Source: an uncultured Bacteroidota bacterium (GTDB lineage: Bacteria; Bacteroidota; Bacteroidia; Bacteroidales; SZUA-534). Taken from it: 6,688 nt of DNA. A program made the translations under genes and the position numbers. The DNA lies in contig CALBPW010000412.1 of the NCBI GenBank assembly GCA_937899145.1, positions 1-6,688 of the forward strand, written 5' to 3'. The notes beneath the pieces were generated by a model that saw nothing but the letters and a program-made list of their open reading frames with translations, ran no database searches and was not told the origin of the DNA. Of this stretch, positions 1 through 5,500 are shown one piece after another; position 1 is the first letter of the stretch; the number at the start of each line of letters is the position of its first letter.

Positions 1-13
1 GCTCTTCCGATCT
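1..13 (+). other. Illumina adapter remnant at contig end
   Basis: Bases 1-13 (GCTCTTCCGATCT) are identical to the 3' end shared by the standard Illumina TruSeq read 1 and read 2 adapters. They sit exactly at the edge of the sequence, which is where untrimmed adapter appears in an assembly. They happen to stay in frame with the exopolyphosphatase fragment and would add false residues to it. Genuine genomic sequence probably begins at about base 14. Confidence 0.85.
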
Positions 14-15
14 TA

Positions 16-648
16 GGCATACAGATAACACCAATCAGCGGCGACGAAGAATCGAAATACATGTTTACCGCCATCAGCAATGCCATACCAATGGACAGCA
101 AAAACTACCTAATGCTCGACATTGGCGGAGGCAACAACGAGTTAGTTATTGGCAACGGTGATCAAGTGCTATGGAGCAACAGTTACGAACTTGGTAGCGC
201 ACGGCTACTTGAACTCATCAAGCCAGAAGACCCCATCTCAGCCGTCGACATTGATAAACTGCTACAATACTTTGACGAGCAAATGCCAGATTTTAACGAA
301 GCACTACACAAATACCCCGTTGAACGTGCACTTGGCTCAGCAGGCGCTTTCGACACCTTTGCCGAGATGATTTCGCAAAAAAAACGACACAAGCCACTGC
401 CACTCAATTCGCGCTACTACAACTTCACCATTGACGATTTTAACGACATCTACAAAACAATAATCACCACTACAAGCTACGAGCGCACACTAATTCCCGG
501 ACTTGAAACGCTACGAAAAGACACAATAGTGATGGCTGCTGTTTTTGTTAAATATGTATTTGACAAAGCTCAAATACGCAACATTGTGCAATCGGGCTAT
601 GCACTAACCGAAGGCGTTGCACTACAAGAAATTAGCAAACTACAATAA
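16..648 (+). CDS. ppx: Ppx/GppA family exopolyphosphatase, N-terminus missing
   Basis: This is the C-terminal part of a Ppx/GppA phosphatase, a cytoplasmic ASKHA-fold enzyme that removes phosphate from polyphosphate or converts pppGpp to ppGpp. The frame is open to the window edge, and the residues before the ATG at 61 (GIQITPISGDEES) match the family's conserved stretch ahead of that point. The ATG is therefore internal and the true start lies outside the window. Counting from that Met, the phosphate-binding motif DIGGG is at 20-24, the SYELGSARLLE stretch follows at 41-51, the adenosine-type glycine motif GSAGAFDTFAEM is at 92-103, and the C-terminal SGYALTEGV is at 178-186. The protein ends in the normal place. 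Against a usual length of about 300 residues, roughly 90 are missing. Ppx and GppA activity cannot be told apart here. A 174-bp repeat-filled spacer separates it from the next gene. Confidence 0.88.
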   Translation, partial: GIQITPISGDEESKYMFTAISNAIPMDSKNYLMLDIGGGNNELVIGNGDQVLWSNSYELGSARLLELIKPEDPISAVDIDKLLQYFDEQMPDFNEALHKYPVERALGSAGAFDTFAEMISQKKRHKPLPLNSRYYNFTIDDFNDIYKTIITTTSYERTLIPGLETLRKDTIVMAAVFVKYVFDKAQIRNIVQSGYALTEGVALQEISKLQ

Positions 649-659
649 AAGGGTAAAAA

Positions 660-751
660 TTGAAAATTGATTCCGATAGTTATCGAAATTGAAAATTGAA
701 AGTTGAAAGTTGAGAATTGAAAATTGAAAGTTGAGAATTGAAAGAATGAAA
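660..751 (+). repeat. Heptad tandem repeat array, TTGARAR family
   Basis: Eight consecutive 7-bp units lie in perfect phase from 689 to 744: TTGAAAA, TTGAAAG, TTGAAAG, TTGAGAA, TTGAAAA, TTGAAAG, TTGAGAA, TTGAAAG. A looser unit follows at 745-751. Two further TTGA units stand at 660 and 667, one base out of phase with the main run and separated from it by a small palindrome. Variation is confined to the last three bases of each unit. Because 7 is not a multiple of 3, no frame stays repetitive at the codon level, and nothing suggests the array is translated. Similar heptad arrays are, to my knowledge, common between genes in Bacteroidales; their function is unknown. Confidence 0.85.
671..688. 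repeat. Small palindrome inside the heptad spacer
   Basis: CGATA at 674-678 and TATCG at 681-685 form a perfect 5-bp inverted repeat around GT. The pairing resumes beyond one mismatch (TT at 671-672 with AA at 687-688). It is flanked on both sides by TTGA heptad units. It is too short and not followed by a T-tract, so it does not resemble a terminator. It could be a protein-binding site or the core of a dispersed repeat. Confidence 0.45.
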
Positions 752-757
752 TTAATA

Positions 758-820
758 CTAAATACCTAATGTCTATCACATAATACCTAATGCCTAATAC
801 CAAACATCTAACACCATAAA
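758..820 (+). repeat. Second heptad array, CCTAATR family
   Basis: Nine degenerate 7-bp units stay in phase from 758 to 820: CTAAATA, CCTAATG, TCTATCA, CATAATA, CCTAATG, CCTAATA, CCAAACA, TCTAACA, CCATAAA. The three exact CCTAAT cores start at 765, 786 and 793, spaced by exact multiples of seven. The array differs in sequence from the TTGARAR array just upstream but shares its period. It runs up to 2 bp before the start codon of the response regulator, so it forms that gene's leader. No TAnnTTTG promoter box is visible in it. Confidence 0.7.
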
Positions 821-822
821 AA

Positions 823-2004
823 ATGAAATCTACAGCCAACATATTAGTTATCGACGATGAAAAAGCCATTCGCAACACACTGAAAGACATACTTGAATAC
901 GAAAAAAACCGTGTAACACTTGCTGCAAACGGCATCGAAGGTCTTGAACTACTGAAAAAAGAAACTTTCGACGCCCTACTCCTCGACATCAAAATGGAAG
1001 GAATGGACGGCATGGAAGTGTTAGAGCAAGCAACCGCCCTTTATCCCGATATGCCTGTTGTTATGATTTCGGGGCACGGCACTGTCGATACTGCCGTTAA
1101 GACAATAAAAATGGGAGCTTACGATTTTATCGAAAAGCCACTCGACCTCAACCGTTTGCTAATAACACTACGCAACGCATTGGATAAAAGCAAGTTAGTA
1201 ACCGAAACCAAAACCCTTCGCAAAAAAGTCGCAGCTGGCAAAAACCGGGAACTGATTGGCGAGTCGGCTCCGCTGAAAGCAATTAAGGCGATAATTGAGA
1301 AAGTGGCGCCAACCGACGCGCGCGTACTTATAACCGGTCAGAATGGTACAGGAAAAGAGGTTGTCGCACGAATGATTCACAGCCTTAGCAATCGCACCGA
1401 AGCAGCCTTTGTTGAAGTGAATTGCGCCGCAATACCTGCAGAACTTATTGAAAGCGAACTTTTTGGCCACATGAAAGGCTCGTTTACGGGCGCTGTAAAA
1501 GACCGTGCCGGCAAATTTGAACAAGCCGATGGAGGCACCATCTTCCTCGACGAGATTGGCGATATGAGCTTACCGGCGCAAGCCAAAGTGCTGCGCGCCC
1601 TGCAAGAGAACAAAATAACCCGCGTAGGCGCCGACAAAGACATCGAAGTTAATGTGCGCGTCATTGCCGCCACCAACAAAAATTTAGAAGAAGAAATTAA
1701 GGCAGGGCGATTCCGCGAAGACCTCTACCATCGCCTTAGCGTAATATTGATACAAGTGCCAACACTAAACGAGCGCACCGAGGATATCCCACTACTTGCC
1801 AATCATTTTATTGAGCAGATTTGCGAAGAATCGGGCGTAGCAAAATCAACCATCAGCAAAGACGCACTTGCCGAACTTCAAAAAATAAACTGGACTGGCA
1901 ACATCCGCGAACTGCGCAACGTTATTGAGCGCCTGCTGATACTTTGCGACAAAAACATCACCGCAAAAGACGTGCAAATGTACGCTCACCCGCTGGGAAG
2001 TTAA
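823..2004 (+). CDS. Sigma-54-activator-type response regulator (REC-AAA+), no HTH
   Basis: This 393-residue protein is an NtrC-family response regulator expected to remodel sigma-54 RNA polymerase by ATP hydrolysis after phosphorylation by a histidine kinase. The receiver domain (about 5-122) has the acidic pair D11/D12, phosphoacceptor D55, S83 and K105. The AAA+ domain (about 143-375) has Walker A GQNGTGKE (172-179), the sigma-54 contact loop GSFTGA (219-224, Ser for the usual Ala) and Walker B GGTIFLDEI. It also has the AATN sensor segment, FREDLYHRL with the arginine-finger region, and WTGNIRELRNVIERL. It stops about 20 residues after the last motif, with no Fis-type helix-turn-helix. From memory, Bacteroidota have closely similar HTH-less proteins, so this is probably not a truncation. 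The start ATG follows an A-rich leader and gives a complete receiver domain. No partner kinase lies in the window. Confidence 0.9.
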   Translation: MKSTANILVIDDEKAIRNTLKDILEYEKNRVTLAANGIEGLELLKKETFDALLLDIKMEGMDGMEVLEQATALYPDMPVVMISGHGTVDTAVKTIKMGAYDFIEKPLDLNRLLITLRNALDKSKLVTETKTLRKKVAAGKNRELIGESAPLKAIKAIIEKVAPTDARVLITGQNGTGKEVVARMIHSLSNRTEAAFVEVNCAAIPAELIESELFGHMKGSFTGAVKDRAGKFEQADGGTIFLDEIGDMSLPAQAKVLRALQENKITRVGADKDIEVNVRVIAATNKNLEEEIKAGRFREDLYHRLSVILIQVPTLNERTEDIPLLANHFIEQICEESGVAKSTISKDALAELQKINWTGNIRELRNVIERLLILCDKNITAKDVQMYAHPLGS

Positions 2005-2043
2005 GCATTTACGTTTTTTATCATCCGGCTTCAAAAAAAAACA

Positions 2044-2051
2044 TATCTTTG
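2044..2051 (+). promoter_or_regulatory. Probable promoter -7 box for the nusB operon
   Basis: TATCTTTG matches the Bacteroidota -7 consensus TAnnTTTG exactly, and the next base is C, as is common. It sits 38 bp before the nusB ATG, implying a leader of about 30 nt. A clear TTG -33 element at 19-21 bp is lacking; only a T-run at about 2014-2019 is near. A weak AAGG at 2077-2080, 9 nt before the ATG, could act as a ribosome-binding site. Confidence 0.55.
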
Positions 2052-2089
2052 CCGAAATTTTTTAAAATAACACTTTAAGGCTCTTTCAA

Positions 2090-3034
2090 ATGATTAGCAG
2101 ACGATTAATTAGAGTAAAAGTTCTTCAACTTCTATACGCATACTTCAACGGAAACAATAGTGGCGACCTTCAGAAATTTGAAAAAGAGTTGCAAAAAAGC
2201 ATCGAGAAATCGTACGACCTCTACAATCTTTTCTTTCTACTGCTAATAGATGTCAATCGATTTGCGCAAGACAAAATAGAACTGCGCAAAGCCAAACTAA
2301 TGGCCACCAGCGCCGACCTTAACCCCAACACAAAATTCATCGACAATCGGGTTATAAAACAATTGGAACAAACTGAAAAACTGACAGTTTACACCGACAG
2401 CAACCATCTGAATTGGAACAGCGTGCCAGAACTTATCAAGCACATCTACACCGTGATGGAAAACTCCGACAGCTACAAAAAATATATGGCAGAAGAACAT
2501 TCGTATGAGTCTGACCGCCAATTTGTTATAAACTTTTTCAACGAGTACATGGTTGACGACGATATGCTTTACCAAGTGCTCGAAGAAAATTCGATTTATT
2601 GGAACGATGACATCGAATTTGTACTCAGCATGAACATCAAAACCATTGAACGACTGAAAGAATCAGCACAATCGGTATCGTTTATGCAACTCTACAAAAA
2701 CGACAGCGACCGCCAATTTGCCACCGACCTGTTTTGCAAAACAATATTGCAACACGAGCAAAACGAAACTCTAATTCGCTCATACATAAAGAATTGGGAC
2801 TTAGAGCGACTTGCGCAAATGGATCTTTTGGTGATTGAAATGGCAATTGTCGAAGTTATGAATTTCGACAGCATACCAATTAAAGTCAGCTTCAACGAGT
2901 ACATCGACCTTGCCCGCTTCTACAGCACAGAGCGCAGCAACGCCTTCGTCAACGGCATCTTGGATAAGATTATCAACCAACTTAAAGCCGATGGCAAAAT
3001 TGTAAAAACCGGACGCGGACTAATTGAAGATTAA
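2090..3034 (+). CDS. nusB: Transcription antitermination factor NusB, long Bacteroidota form
   Basis: NusB pairs with NusE (ribosomal protein S10) on boxA RNA to prevent early termination in rRNA operons. The C-terminal NusB domain (about 205-298) is clear: NWDLERLAQMD at 235-245, then MAIVEVMNF, IPIKVSFNEYIDLARFYS at 262-279, and SNAFVNGILDKI at 283-294. At 314 residues the protein is about twice the size of E. coli NusB (139). The long helical N-terminal region begins MISRRLIRVKVLQLLYAYF, which matches the family's helix 1. This long form is what I expect in Bacteroidota. An internal repeat is visible: SDRQF at 141-145 with W171, and SDRQF at 206-210 with W236, both 30 residues apart without a gap, suggesting a duplicated half-domain. 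A promoter box lies 38 bp upstream, and the next gene starts 15 bp after the stop. Confidence 0.93.
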   Translation: MISRRLIRVKVLQLLYAYFNGNNSGDLQKFEKELQKSIEKSYDLYNLFFLLLIDVNRFAQDKIELRKAKLMATSADLNPNTKFIDNRVIKQLEQTEKLTVYTDSNHLNWNSVPELIKHIYTVMENSDSYKKYMAEEHSYESDRQFVINFFNEYMVDDDMLYQVLEENSIYWNDDIEFVLSMNIKTIERLKESAQSVSFMQLYKNDSDRQFATDLFCKTILQHEQNETLIRSYIKNWDLERLAQMDLLVIEMAIVEVMNFDSIPIKVSFNEYIDLARFYSTERSNAFVNGILDKIINQLKADGKIVKTGRGLIED

Positions 3035-3049
3035 TTGATTTATAGACAG

Positions 3050-3463
3050 ATGCCGTTCCCGAAACTAATATCGATTTTTATACTTACAGCAGTTTGCATT
3101 GGTTGTACAAATCGGAATAACAATCAAAATCAGACAGTTGGCACTCCACAAATCAAATTTGAAACCGATTTCCACAATTTTGGAACCATTGCACAAGGCG
3201 AAAAAGTATCGCACGTTTTCAAATTCAGGAACATTGGCAGCGGACAACTTGTAATTACCGATGTAACAACAAGTTGCGGATGCACAGCATCAAAATATTC
3301 AATTGAGCCCATTGCTGCAGGCGAGACGGGCGAAGTGGAAGTGATTTTTGACAGCTACGGACGCGAGGGGCGGCAACTGAAAAAAATCAGTGTTTGGACA
3401 AATTGCAGCAACGACCCCGCAACTCTGAAAATTTTAAGTAATATTGAAACAAAAAACAAATAA
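3050..3463 (+). CDS. DUF1573 domain lipoprotein
   Basis: This predicted 137-residue lipoprotein has a type II signal peptide: MPFPKLISIFILTAVCIGC, with C19 as the lipidated residue. The -3 position is Cys rather than the usual Leu. Residues about 36-133 form a DUF1573 domain, a beta-sandwich type domain of unknown function that is very common in Bacteroidota. The typical opening FHNFGTIAQGEKVSHVFKFRN and the SCGCT signature (75-79) are present. The SCGCT cysteines might bind metal or form a disulfide, but this is inference. I place the start at the ATG at 3050. A TTG at 3035, abutting the nusB stop, would add only five residues ahead of the signal peptide and is less likely. It is the middle gene of a nusB / DUF1573 / yajC operon and is probably anchored in a membrane facing the periplasm. 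Confidence 0.88.
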   Translation: MPFPKLISIFILTAVCIGCTNRNNNQNQTVGTPQIKFETDFHNFGTIAQGEKVSHVFKFRNIGSGQLVITDVTTSCGCTASKYSIEPIAAGETGEVEVIFDSYGREGRQLKKISVWTNCSNDPATLKILSNIETKNK

Positions 3464-3475
3464 AAATTGAACATT

Positions 3476-3796
3476 ATGAGCAATTTAAGTATTTTTCTAC
3501 AAGCAGCGGCAGGTGGTGCAAGTGGCGCCAGCTCGCTAATTATGTTAGTGGCAATCATCGCCATTTTCTACTTTTTTATGATTCGCCCCCAACAAAAACG
3601 TCAAAAAGAAATCAACGAATTTCGTAAAGCCCTAAAAAAAGGCGACAAAGTATTAACCGTTGGCGGAATTTACGGCAAAATAGCTGAAGTTCAAGAAACT
3701 ACAGTTCTTTTGGAAATTTCGAACGGTGTACTTATCAAAGTTGACAAATCAGGCTTGGTAAAAGACAATAGCGATGTTGCCGGACAAGCAAAATAA
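3476..3796 (+). CDS. yajC: Sec translocon accessory subunit YajC
   Basis: YajC is a small inner-membrane protein that joins SecDF to assist Sec-dependent protein export. This 106-residue copy has the full pattern: a short small-residue N-terminus (QAAAGGASGASS), one membrane helix (LIMLVAIIAIFYFFMI, about 21-36), and the hallmark RPQQKRQKE right after it. A compact soluble domain follows, with KKGDKVLTVGGIYGKIAEV and an ISNGVLIKVDKSGL segment. Its length matches the family. I use the ATG at 3476; an upstream in-frame TTG at 3467 would add three residues and is less likely. It lies 12 bp after the DUF1573 gene, so the two are probably co-transcribed. A strong hairpin 16 bp after the stop marks the probable operon end. 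No secD or secF is in the window. Confidence 0.95.
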   Translation: MSNLSIFLQAAAGGASGASSLIMLVAIIAIFYFFMIRPQQKRQKEINEFRKALKKGDKVLTVGGIYGKIAEVQETTVLLEISNGVLIKVDKSGLVKDNSDVAGQAK

Positions 3797-3812
3797 CTGT
3801 TAAAACACTTTA

Positions 3813-3849
3813 AAATCGGTGAATGGGATTTATGTCTATTCACCGGTTT
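3813..3849 (+). terminator. Probable intrinsic terminator after yajC
   Basis: Left arm AAATCGGTGAAT (3813-3824) pairs with right arm ATTCACCGGTTT (3838-3849) over 12 bp. There is a single G-U wobble and a 13-nt loop. The 3' arm ends in TTT and is followed by CTGTTTTG, a modest T-rich tail. The A-rich foot on the left and T-rich foot on the right could also work on the opposite strand. The position between yajC and the next promoter supports an operon boundary. Confidence 0.75.
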
Positions 3850-3862
3850 CTGTTTTGAACAA

Positions 3863-3893
3863 TTTGAAAATCAGAAATTATACGTTTTCTTTG
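3863..3893 (+). promoter_or_regulatory. Promoter for the YbbR-coaE-djlA operon
   Basis: A -33 element TTTG (3863-3866) and a -7 element TTTCTTTG (3886-3893, one mismatch from TAnnTTTG) are separated by 19 bp, the spacing typical of the Bacteroidota housekeeping sigma factor. Transcription would start at about 3898-3901, giving a leader of only 11-14 nt before the TTG start codon at 3912. It lies just downstream of the yajC terminator. Confidence 0.6.
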
Positions 3894-3911
3894 TGTAAAT
3901 AAGAATACACC

Positions 3912-4904
3912 TTGAAACAATCAAACTTCAATATTGTTCCTGAAATTAAAGAAAAACTGCGCTTCGATAAGCAGATGTTGCTCTACGCAGCGTTTTTGCT
4001 GCTTTCGTCGCTAATGTGGTTTTTCAACAAACTTGGCGAAGAAACCAACTCCACACTACTCTACCCTGTAACATTCGTCAATATGCCGGTGCAAAAAGTA
4101 GTTGTAAACGGCTTGCCCGACAATTTCGACCTTACGGTGCACGGCCGAGGTTGGGATATTCTACGCTACAAAATGGGCAAATCGCCCGAGCCTATCGTAA
4201 TCAATCTCAGCAGATTAAATCATATTTTATCAAAAGAATCGACCATCGATTTCAGCCTTGCAACCAATGCACTAACCGAGGAGATAAAATCACAATTACC
4301 TGCCAATATTAATTTAACATTAATACAACCCGACACAATTCGTTTTGTACTGTCAAACTATAGCGAGAAACGAGTTGCCGTCAAACCAGTACTCAATTTG
4401 ACATTTGAGCATCAATGCTTGATAGACAGCAAAATAGATGTATCGCCAGCCGAAATTACAGTTAACGGACCCGACATCATTTTAGACACACTGACTGCCG
4501 TTCACACAAAAGCCATTAGCACACGAAAAGCCAATCAAACTTTACATAAAACAGTTGAAATTTCACCAATAGAAGGCATTGCCCTGCGCACACACAAAGT
4601 TGACGTTACAATACCCATTTCAAAATACACAGAGGAGAGACTTACAATACCAATAACAGCCATTAACGAGCCCGACAGCCTACGGCTCAAACTGATGCCA
4701 TCAACAGTTAACATAAAATTTTGGGTGTCGATGAAAAATTACGCACACATAAACAAGGCCGATTTTAAAGCTATAGTTGACGCAAAAGAAGCAGACACTC
4801 AAATTGGCATGCAGTTACCAGTTACAATTTCGGCAACGCCGATGAATGTACGTAACATTACAATTGAACCCGAAATTGTGAATTTTGTATTGGAAACCAA
4901 ATGA
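3912..4904 (+). CDS. YbbR-domain membrane protein (CdaR-like)
   Basis: This 330-residue protein has a basic N-terminal tail, one membrane helix (about 22-38, MLLYAAFLLLSSLMWFF) and a long extracytoplasmic part. That part looks like tandem YbbR-type beta domains, roughly 46-150, 155-235 and 238-330, each carrying a recognisable pattern such as VTVNGPDIILDTL or KLMPSTVNIKFWV. In Firmicutes the YbbR protein CdaR modulates the diadenylate cyclase CdaA; whether that holds here is unknown, and no cyclase gene is in the window. The start is TTG: the frame is closed by TAA at 3900-3902, and the first ATG is Met22 at 3975, at the edge of the membrane helix, so using it would remove the cytoplasmic tail. 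The promoter 19 bp upstream supports the TTG. The stop overlaps the coaE start in ATGA. Sequence is divergent, as is usual for this family. Confidence 0.82.
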   Translation: MKQSNFNIVPEIKEKLRFDKQMLLYAAFLLLSSLMWFFNKLGEETNSTLLYPVTFVNMPVQKVVVNGLPDNFDLTVHGRGWDILRYKMGKSPEPIVINLSRLNHILSKESTIDFSLATNALTEEIKSQLPANINLTLIQPDTIRFVLSNYSEKRVAVKPVLNLTFEHQCLIDSKIDVSPAEITVNGPDIILDTLTAVHTKAISTRKANQTLHKTVEISPIEGIALRTHKVDVTIPISKYTEERLTIPITAINEPDSLRLKLMPSTVNIKFWVSMKNYAHINKADFKAIVDAKEADTQIGMQLPVTISATPMNVRNITIEPEIVNFVLETK

Positions 4905-5500
4905 TTACACTTGGCATAACAGGAGGCATCGGCAGTGGTAAAAGTTTTGTATCACAACATTTTACAAAACAAAACATACCCTACTACAATTGCGATGAGC
5001 GCTCAAAGCTTCTTATTAACACTAACACTCAAATAATCAACGGATTAACAAGCCGATTTGGTGCAAAAATTTATAACGATGGCAAAGTAAACAAAGCACT
5101 TCTGGCACAGATAATTTTCAACGACAAAAACGAACTTTTGTTTATCAATAATCTTATTCATCCTATTGTAAAAGCCGATTTCGAGCAATGGCGAAACACA
5201 CAAAACACGCCCTTTGTAGTGGTAGAATCGGCGATTTTGATTGAAAGTGGATTTTATCGGTTTTGCGACAAAATTTTGGTAGTTGAAGCACCATTAGAAT
5301 TGCGTATAAAACGTGTTGCAGAGCGCGACAAACTAACGCAAGAGCAAGTGCAAGCCCGCGTCAAAAACCAAATTAGTGATGCCGGACGCCGAAAATTTGC
5401 CAATTTTGTGATTGTGAACGATGGAATTACTAACATTGCCAATGTAACAAACGAAATAATAGAACAATTGCGCAACAAATATAAAATCAGACAATTATGA
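4901..5500 (+). CDS. coaE: Dephospho-CoA kinase
   Basis: CoaE phosphorylates the 3'-hydroxyl of dephospho-CoA with ATP, the last step of coenzyme A synthesis, in the cytoplasm. The 199-residue length is normal. The P-loop GGIGSGKS is at 8-15. The segment YYNCDERSK (28-36) aligns with the usual DAD site and keeps only the second Asp (D32), as I recall for other Bacteroidales versions. Also visible are LIHPIV, the ESAILIESGF segment that aligns with the usual PLLFE, and the lid region RVAERDKLTQEQVQARVKNQ, followed by FVIVNDG. The start overlaps the YbbR gene by 4 bp, and the stop overlaps the DjlA-like gene by 4 bp, both as ATGA. Translation of the three is therefore probably coupled. Confidence 0.95.
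   Translation: MITLGITGGIGSGKSFVSQHFTKQNIPYYNCDERSKLLINTNTQIINGLTSRFGAKIYNDGKVNKALLAQIIFNDKNELLFINNLIHPIVKADFEQWRNTQNTPFVVVESAILIESGFYRFCDKILVVEAPLELRIKRVAERDKLTQEQVQARVKNQISDAGRRKFANFVIVNDGITNIANVTNEIIEQLRNKYKIRQL

Noticed and set aside
597..1013. A 138-codon open frame on the - strand over the heptad spacer, reading as repeated FNFQFST
   Set aside because: It is the translation of the 7-bp repeats plus the antisense of the response regulator; low-complexity peptides of this kind are a by-product of the array, not a gene.
1195..1679. Two - strand open frames inside the response regulator
   Set aside because: They lie wholly antisense to a protein with complete, well-ordered family motifs and have no recognisable content.
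3035..3049. TTG at 3035 as the start of the DUF1573 gene
   Set aside because: The ATG at 3050 gives a normal signal peptide start (MPFPK then a hydrophobic run); the extra five residues add nothing and TTG is a weak start.
4016..4312. A 98-codon + strand frame inside the YbbR gene
   Set aside because: It is out of frame within a gene with clear membrane and domain structure; its Arg/Gln-rich composition is typical of a frame shadow.
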